Assembly (NCBI GenBank): GCA_902783755.1
Contig: CACZSC010000279.1
Location: 1-9,133, forward strand
Direction: 5' to 3'
Length of the DNA stretch: 9,133 bases
Source of the DNA: an uncultured Ruminococcus sp.
GTDB taxonomy: Bacteria; Bacillota; Clostridia; Oscillospirales; CAG-272
Below, one piece after another: positions 6,680 through 9,133 of the stretch. How positions within the stretch are numbered: position 1 is the stretch's first letter; every line of letters starts with the position of its first letter. A program made the translations under genes and the position numbers. The notes under the pieces are model-generated. The model saw only the letters and a program-made list of their open reading frames with translations, searched no databases and was not told where the DNA came from.

Positions 6680-7557
6680 GCCCAGAAATCATAAAAGTTA
6701 TACCATTGGGCAGGATACTTCCTGACGATATTTTCCAGGTGTCCGGCATAGGCGTCGCAAAGGGCCTGGATTGCATCGGCCCGGGAAAGCCCCTTTGTGT
6801 CGGGCAGATGGAAAACGAAAGCCTTGTATTTGTAAAGGCTCTCCTTCATTACGAAGACAGGGACGACCGGCAGTCCCCTCTGGACCGCAATAAGGAACGG
6901 CCCGGCAGGGAAAGAGGCCTTTTGTCCGAAGAAAACGCTTTGGACGGTCCGTTCGGTTCCGAAAACCCGGTCTCCGTGGATGGATACTATTTCTCCTTTT
7001 TCCAGAGCGTTGTTGATGGCAAAGATATGAGACAGGTCGCTCTGTATCGGAATCATCTGGATGTTCGTTTCTGAAAAGCAGTCCTTACGGCCTTCCATAA
7101 CGGTTTCAGTTTCACCGGCATACACCAGGGCGTTGATCTTTTTCGACGCCGTTAGGGAATAGCCCGCCAGTTCGTAATTGCCCACGTGGGAACTCAACAT
7201 TACGAAGCCGGTGTCATCGCTGCAGAGAGCGTCGAAAGCATCCTTGCCTTCAGTCTCGACCTCAAAGGTTTTTCCGGCATAGGCGGCGAACCTGTCTATT
7301 ACAACCTTTCCGAGATTGTACTCATTGACGAAGGTCATGAAGAAAGACTTCACCGCTCCATATCCTATCCTTTTCCTGAAGAATCGGTATGAATCTTTGA
7401 AACCATTGGCAAACAGGATGTAGAACGGGATGGTCAGGGACATTACGACATAAATGCACCGCAAAGGGGACACGCGGATAATCTGGATGAGCTTACGCTG
7501 CATCCAGGGAGTTCCGTCCGTTTTGCCTTTCCAAGCCCGGTTCAACTCCTTAGCCAA
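6676..7557 (-). CDS. LpxL/HtrB-like lysophospholipid acyltransferase family protein
   Basis: A 293-residue inner-membrane acyltransferase. After a basic N-terminus (AWKGKTDG) there is a hydrophobic segment at about 34-52. The catalytic H-X4-E motif is SSHVGNYE with His124 and Glu129. HGDR (194-197) and FPAGP (216-220) match the later motifs of the LpxL family, and the C-terminus has the usual YPAQWYNFYDFW ending. I chose the TTG start at 7557, overlapping the ACP 1 stop by 8 nt, because the WKGKT segment is shared by relatives as I recall them; the first ATG (7503) would remove it. Expected reaction: acyl transfer from an ACP to a lipid hydroxyl. Its place directly after an ACP gene suggests that the polyenoyl-ACP, rather than a common fatty acid, is the donor, forming the ester that anchors the pigment in the outer membrane. 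Confidence 0.9.
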   Translation of the reverse strand: MAKELNRAWKGKTDGTPWMQRKLIQIIRVSPLRCIYVVMSLTIPFYILFANGFKDSYRFFRKRIGYGAVKSFFMTFVNEYNLGKVVIDRFAAYAGKTFEVETEGKDAFDALCSDDTGFVMLSSHVGNYELAGYSLTASKKINALVYAGETETVMEGRKDCFSETNIQMIPIQSDLSHIFAINNALEKGEIVSIHGDRVFGTERTVQSVFFGQKASFPAGPFLIAVQRGLPVVPVFVMKESLYKYKAFVFHLPDTKGLSRADAIQALCDAYAGHLENIVRKYPAQWYNFYDFWA

Positions 7558-7792
7558 GTTTTTCTAAAATAAAGTTGCAAAAAGCGTCGAATGTTTTCAG
7601 CTGCTTGAAGTCCTCCGGCTTCATTTTAAACCCGAATTCCCTGTCAACCAGTACGACGACGTCGACAATCTCGAGGGAATCGATACCCAGATCCTCTTTG
7701 AGACGGGAATAGCCATGGATCTTGTCCTCCTCTATTTCGAGTTCATTTACAAGGAAGTCAATTACTTTTTTCTGAATTTCGTTCAAAGTCAT
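7550..7792 (-). CDS. Acyl carrier protein 1
   Basis: An 80-residue acidic ACP with the phosphopantetheine motif LGIDSLEIVD; Ser39 would carry the prosthetic group. Length and helix pattern (MTLNEIQKKVIDFLVNELEI, then KEDLG, then DVVVLVDREFGF) are those of ordinary type II ACPs. It differs clearly from ACP 2 around the Ser (GIDSLEIVDV against GLDSIDVLEL), so the two probably serve different partners, such as starter loading or transfer versus extension. The ATG overlaps the methyltransferase stop (ATGA), and the stop lies inside the acyltransferase gene, which suggests translational coupling. I infer, without proof, that it delivers the product to that acyltransferase. Confidence 0.95.
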   Translation of the reverse strand: MTLNEIQKKVIDFLVNELEIEEDKIHGYSRLKEDLGIDSLEIVDVVVLVDREFGFKMKPEDFKQLKTFDAFCNFILEKLG

Positions 7793-8889
7793 CTTATGTT
7801 CACTTTTTTACAAATCAAAATACTGTGTCCCTGCCCAAGGCCGTCGTGGATGGACTCTACTTCCAGGGAAGCGGAGTTGATGAGACGGATCATGTCATCG
7901 GAATGGTACATCTTCGAATTTCCGTTCGCCATAGCGGTGAAATAGAGGGATGTCATTGTCAGGCAGAAAGCGGCCGGCTCAAAGCGCTGGCGGTCCCAGA
8001 ATGTCTCCATTATACAAAGCCTGGTTCCCTCATGCATTATGGCTGAAATACGGGAAAGGATGGAGAGGACCTCGTCTTCGGAGAAGCAGTCCAGGAACTG
8101 GCTCATCCAGATCACGTCAGGAGAAAGCGGGTCGGGAAAGACCGCGTCGGGATCGAGCATGTTCATCGGGCAACCGTGAATCCTGTCCGCCCCGGGAAGT
8201 CCGGAAACGGCTTTCCTCATCATTTCCAATTGCTGGGGCAGGTCAACGATGGTTACCTCGACAGCGGGGTCGTAGCCGACACATTTCCGCGCCCACAGAC
8301 CGGTATTGCCGCCGACGTCAAGGATGCTGGACGGGTGCAATGAAAAAACGATGTCCAGAGCTTCGTCAAAAGAACTGTTGGAATAAAAATGGTCGAATCC
8401 GAACCAGCTGCTCTTGACCTGTTCCGGCAACGAGGAGAGCGCCTCATAAATGGTCGGCCAGTCCCCGAAATGCTTCAGTCCTGCAGGGCGGCTTTCTTTC
8501 AGGGCCTCTTCCAGATGGAAGAATCCTTCGTAATTCACGTCATGTACGAAATCGACATTGACCCGGGTCGCCGGATCGTTGAGGAAAAACCATCCGACCT
8601 TGGAGAGGGTGTAAGTGTCTTTCTCCGGATTGACGAGGATCGTACCTATCGAGAGGGAGGCCTCCAGGAGCACTTTAACCGCATAAGTGCTCAATGACGT
8701 CGCAGCGGAGATCTCCTCCTGGGTCATTTCCTTCTCCCTCAGCAAATCCAGGATGCCGTACTTGAGCATCAAACGGCTGACTTGGAAAACGATGGGGCCG
8801 AAAGCGATGAATTCGGCAGAGCGCTGGGCTTCCCGCGCAGTCAGATTATCTTGTGAATATGCTTTGGCTAAATTGGGAAAAAGATTCAT
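7789..8889 (-). CDS. SAM-dependent O-methyltransferase-like protein, first gene of the operon
   Basis: A 366-residue, two-domain class I methyltransferase of the plant/CrtF-like O-methyltransferase type. An N-terminal winged-helix dimerisation domain (about 25-105; TQEEISAATSLSTYAVKVLLEA) is followed by a Rossmann domain with SAM motif ILDVGGNTGLWA (189-200) and IVDLPQQLEM (214-223). The start is ATG at 8889; a GTG at 8976 in frame would give 29 more residues, but these are basic, low-quality sequence lying over the predicted promoter. In classical enzymes the catalytic base is the His of a V-L-H-D-W-S-D-E-D motif; here the block reads QFLDCFSEDEVLSIL (264-278), with Asp at that position. Likely role: methylating the aryl head group or a related intermediate of the pigment. 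The overall family is clear; actual methyl transfer is inferred. Confidence 0.9.
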   Translation of the reverse strand: MNLFPNLAKAYSQDNLTAREAQRSAEFIAFGPIVFQVSRLMLKYGILDLLREKEMTQEEISAATSLSTYAVKVLLEASLSIGTILVNPEKDTYTLSKVGWFFLNDPATRVNVDFVHDVNYEGFFHLEEALKESRPAGLKHFGDWPTIYEALSSLPEQVKSSWFGFDHFYSNSSFDEALDIVFSLHPSSILDVGGNTGLWARKCVGYDPAVEVTIVDLPQQLEMMRKAVSGLPGADRIHGCPMNMLDPDAVFPDPLSPDVIWMSQFLDCFSEDEVLSILSRISAIMHEGTRLCIMETFWDRQRFEPAAFCLTMTSLYFTAMANGNSKMYHSDDMIRLINSASLEVESIHDGLGQGHSILICKKVNIR

Positions 8890-8913
8890 ACTACCAAATT
8901 CTTGTCCAGACAA

Positions 8914-8944
8914 CAAAGATGACCTTTTTTTATTAAAATAACAA
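8914..8944 (-). promoter_or_regulatory. Putative Bacteroidota-type promoter of the aryl-polyene operon
   Basis: Read on the minus strand there is a TTG (complement of 8942-8944), then 20 nt of A/T-rich sequence, then CATCTTTG (complement of 8914-8921). The Bacteroidota consensus is a -33 TTTG/TTG and a -7 TAnnTTTG with about 19-21 nt between, so this differs by one base in the -7 box. Transcription would begin near 8909, giving a leader of about 20 nt before the methyltransferase ATG at 8889. It is the only gap upstream of the fourteen genes, which fits a single promoter driving the whole operon. Confidence 0.6.
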
Positions 8945-8948
8945 GATT

Positions 8949-8976
8949 GTGCCCTGCGCGCGGCTGTACGGGGCAC
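8949..8976. repeat. Inverted repeat GTGCCC-16 nt-GGGCAC between divergent genes
   Basis: A perfect 6-bp dyad, GTGCCC at 8949-8954 and GGGCAC at 8971-8976, surrounds a G/C-rich 16-nt centre inside an otherwise A/T-rich gap. It lies just upstream of the predicted -33 element of the pigment operon and upstream of the CdaA gene promoter. This position would suit an operator for a dimeric regulator or a hairpin. It has no following T-run on either strand, so it does not look like an intrinsic terminator. A dyad of six could occur by chance. Confidence 0.4.
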
Positions 8977-9022
8977 TTGAATTAATTGTATGAAAAAATA
9001 ACGATTCAGTTGTTTAAATGCT

Positions 9023-9030
9023 TATATTTG
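9023..9030 (+). promoter_or_regulatory. Putative -7 element (TATATTTG) for the CdaA-like gene
   Basis: TATATTTG is an exact match to the Bacteroidota -7 consensus TAnnTTTG. It lies 17 nt before the ATG at 9048, so the leader would be only about 11-14 nt. No good -33 TTG is found at the usual spacing (about 9000), so the assignment rests on one element. Confidence 0.45.
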
Positions 9031-9047
9031 CATGATAACTGTTTCGT

Positions 9048-9133
9048 ATGGTCCCCCTGGAAATATTCGGCTTCCTGAACCTGTCGCTGACGGACATCCT
9101 GGACATCCTGATGGTGGCCTTCATAATCTATTA
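9048..9133 (+). CDS. cdaA: CdaA-type diadenylate cyclase, N-terminus only (runs off right edge)
   Basis: From ATG at 9048 the frame is open for 28 codons to the window end: MVPLEIFGFLNLS then LTDILDILMVAFIIY. The 'x-x-D-I-L-D-I-L-x-V-A-x-x-x-Y' stretch is the start of the first transmembrane helix of the membrane-bound diadenylate cyclase CdaA (DacA/YbbP), which makes c-di-AMP from two ATP molecules; the catalytic DAC domain would follow beyond the edge. It is divergent from the pigment operon and a chromosomal housekeeping neighbour rather than a pathway member. Only a short fragment is visible, so the assignment relies on one characteristic segment. Confidence 0.7.
   Translation, partial: MVPLEIFGFLNLSLTDILDILMVAFIIY

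Noticed and set aside
8890..8976. Longer methyltransferase start (GTG at 8976)
   Set aside because: The 29 extra residues are unlike the family and would cover the predicted promoter and dyad.
8949..8980. Dyad as an intrinsic terminator
   Set aside because: Six-bp stem with a 16-nt loop and no T-run on either strand; no gene ends into this gap.
1..9133. CRISPR arrays, tRNA or rRNA genes, insertion sequences
   Set aside because: No repeat-spacer pattern, no tRNA-like cloverleaf and no transposase or terminal repeats were seen; the window is nearly all coding.

Overview
The window is most of an aryl-polyene (APE / flexirubin-type pigment) biosynthetic operon from a Bacteroidota bacterium, probably Bacteroidales. 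The organism call is an inference. It rests on promoter-like sequences of the Bacteroidota type (TTG ~20 nt CATCTTTG, and TATATTTG) in the only real intergenic gap, on starts without convincing Shine-Dalgarno sequences, on the style of the proteins, and on a CdaA-like gene next door.

Layout. Fourteen genes run leftward (minus strand) from 8889 to beyond the left edge with essentially no spacing: most junctions are 4-14 nt overlaps (often ATGA or GTGA) and the largest gap is 6 nt. In transcription order they are: SAM-dependent O-methyltransferase-like protein (8889-7789); acyl carrier protein 1 (7792-7550); LpxL/HtrB-like acyltransferase (7557-6676); ApeP-like hotdog dehydratase (6679-6248); ketosynthase A (6258-5161); short ketosynthase-like protein without active-site Cys (5164-4670); acyl carrier protein 2 (4663-4403); ketosynthase B (4406-3240); ApeC-like chain-length-factor protein without Cys (3253-2660); four-helix DMT/EamA-like membrane protein (2670-2314); LolA-like periplasmic lipid carrier (2317-1790); small FabZ/ApeI-like dehydratase (1787-1461); GT2 glycosyltransferase (1457-705); and the N-terminal 236 codons of an MMPL/RND-like exporter (708 to left edge). 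A 158-nt intergenic gap (8890-9047) separates this operon from a divergent plus-strand gene, the first 28 codons of a CdaA-type diadenylate cyclase.

How the genes work together (family knowledge plus inference). The two ketosynthases, two Cys-less partners, two ACPs and two dehydratases would extend an ACP-bound aromatic starter into a conjugated polyene. The methyltransferase would modify the aryl head. The acyltransferase, GT2 and DMT protein would join the polyene to a lipid or sugar-lipid carrier. The LolA-like and MMPL-like proteins would carry the product to the outer membrane. No ketoreductase, aromatic ammonia-lyase or aryl-acyl ligase is present in the window; if the pathway is complete they should lie further left or elsewhere.

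The pathway class is already known. What merits attention is the Bacteroidota version: two free-standing Cys-less half-ketosynthases, a dehydratase without the usual catalytic His, a methyltransferase with a substituted catalytic His position, and a GT2 plus mini-DMT pair resembling a polyprenyl-sugar synthase and flippase.
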